Both the position numbers and the translations under genes were made by a program. From Parahoeflea halophila (GTDB lineage: Bacteria > Pseudomonadota > Alphaproteobacteria > Rhizobiales > Rhizobiaceae), in assembly GCF_900220985.1 (NCBI RefSeq), contig NZ_OCPC01000002.1, forward strand, positions 496,001-560,000: a DNA stretch of 64,000 bases. Direction: 5' to 3'. Under the pieces are notes generated by a model. It ran no database searches and was not told the DNA's origin. It saw only the letters and a program-made list of their open reading frames with translations. Position 1 is the first letter of the stretch. Each line of letters opens with the position of its first letter. Shown piece after piece: positions 63,511 through 64,000 of the stretch.

Positions 63511-64000
63511 TCACCGCACCATTTCGGCCGCGGGAATGCGCCCTTCTTCGACACCATGGCAGGCGACAACACCGGTTCTTGTCTCGGTCCAGTGCGGCAC
63601 CTCGCCCTTGCACCGCTCGTTGGCGAAGGGGCACCGCGGATGGAAGGTGCAGCCCGGGGGCGGATTGATGGGGTTTGGAATTTCCCCTTCCACTTCCTTC
63701 CGCTGGCGGCCGGTCATTTCCAGATCCGGAACCGCATCCAGCAGCATGCGCGTATAGGGATGCTGCGGCGCCTTGAACAGTTCCTTGCTGTCGGCGATTT
63801 CAACCAGCGCGCCCAGGTAGAGCACGCCGATCCGGTCGGCCATGTGGCGAACCACCGACAGGTCATGGCTGATGAACAGGTAGGTCAGGCCCAACTGGTC
63901 CTGCAGGTCCCGCATCAGATTGAGAATCTGAGCCTGCACCGACACGTCCAGAGCCGAGGTCGGCTCGTCGCAGACAACGAAATCCGGGTTGGAGGACAGC
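63511..64000 (-). CDS. Dipeptide/oligopeptide ABC transporter ATPase (DppF/OppF type), 5' part outside window
   Basis: Only the last 163 codons are in the window; the frame remains open to its end. Visible parts are Walker [18 protein letters not shown], the H-loop FISHDLSVVRHMADRI, and the C-terminal oligopeptide/dipeptide transporter domain. The latter has PPPGCTFHPRCPFANERCKG, whose Cys pattern is typical of DppD/DppF subunits. It powers peptide uptake. Its stop is 214 bases from the LuxR start, on the same strand and upstream of it, so it may be the end of another operon. Confidence 0.9.
   Translation of the reverse strand, partial: LSSNPDFVVCDEPTSALDVSVQAQILNLMRDLQDQLGLTYLFISHDLSVVRHMADRIGVLYLGALVEIADSKELFKAPQHPYTRMLLDAVPDLEMTGRQRKEVEGEIPNPINPPPGCTFHPRCPFANERCKGEVPHWTETRTGVVACHGVEEGRIPAAEMVR

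Overview
The window is high-GC, densely coded chromosomal DNA of an alphaproteobacterium. The order Hyphomicrobiales (Rhizobiales), near Rhizobiaceae/Hoeflea-like lineages, fits best. This rests on rhizobial-type flagellin and CpaA-F pilus proteins, a small SRP RNA just upstream of dnaX-ybaB-recR, and the cytochrome c / kdsB / pheA / nudC / HIT run. The taxonomic call is inferred from gene content and protein style; no 16S gene is present. I found no tRNA, rRNA, CRISPR array, intact insertion sequence or prophage.

Layout. 1-2070: the 3' part of a GH43 glycosidase, overlapped by a TolB-like beta-propeller gene. 2091-2752: slyX and a hot-dog thioesterase on the minus strand. 3046-9981: a nucleoside import and breakdown operon (dual-ATPase ABC transporter, two permeases, cdd, purine nucleoside phosphorylase, deoC, deoA) with almost every junction overlapping. 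10048-11951: a retropepsin-like aspartic protease and a frameshifted solitary flagellin. 12016-15029: deoB-add-upp on the minus strand, completing nucleoside salvage. 15160-16101: an orphan PhnD-like binding protein.

16251-28879 is a Flp/Tad pilus locus. On the minus strand lie TadG-like, TadE-like and CpaC-N-like genes; on the plus strand lie a short Flp pilin with its own terminator, cpaA, cpaB, cpaC, cpaD, cpaE, cpaF, tadB and tadC; a TadD-like TPR lipoprotein follows on the minus strand. 29024-31721: M17 aminopeptidase, MarR regulator and NlpC/P60 hydrolase. 31741-38599: a YejABEF-type peptide importer followed by ghrA. 38745-47129 is a conserved housekeeping stretch: membrane cytochrome c, kdsB, pheA, nudC, HIT, SRP RNA, dnaX, ybaB, recR and an MltB-like transglycosylase. 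An aldehyde dehydrogenase follows (47303-48748).

48749-49827 is a decayed, partly AT-rich scar with remnants of an AraC-family regulator and a short-chain dehydrogenase. Beyond it is an accessory signalling island (49828-56685): a PleD-like receiver/GGDEF protein, an Hpt protein, a single-domain response regulator and a very large MASE1-CHASE-PAS-PAS hybrid histidine kinase. Together they contain all the parts of a His-Asp-His-Asp relay that could end in cyclic-di-GMP synthesis. 57121-63296 is a coherent catabolic-looking module: a LuxR-type regulator, a polyamine-type ABC importer (ATPase, two permeases, binding protein) and a cytoplasmic SxxK serine hydrolase of the NylB/beta-lactamase fold. 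A GC-rich inverted repeat sits between regulator and transporter. The window ends inside a Dpp/Opp-type ATPase gene.

The two least conventional units are the LuxR/Pot-like/SxxK-hydrolase module and the convergent phosphorelay island. The frameshifted flagellin and the AraC/SDR scar are the clearest signs of gene decay.
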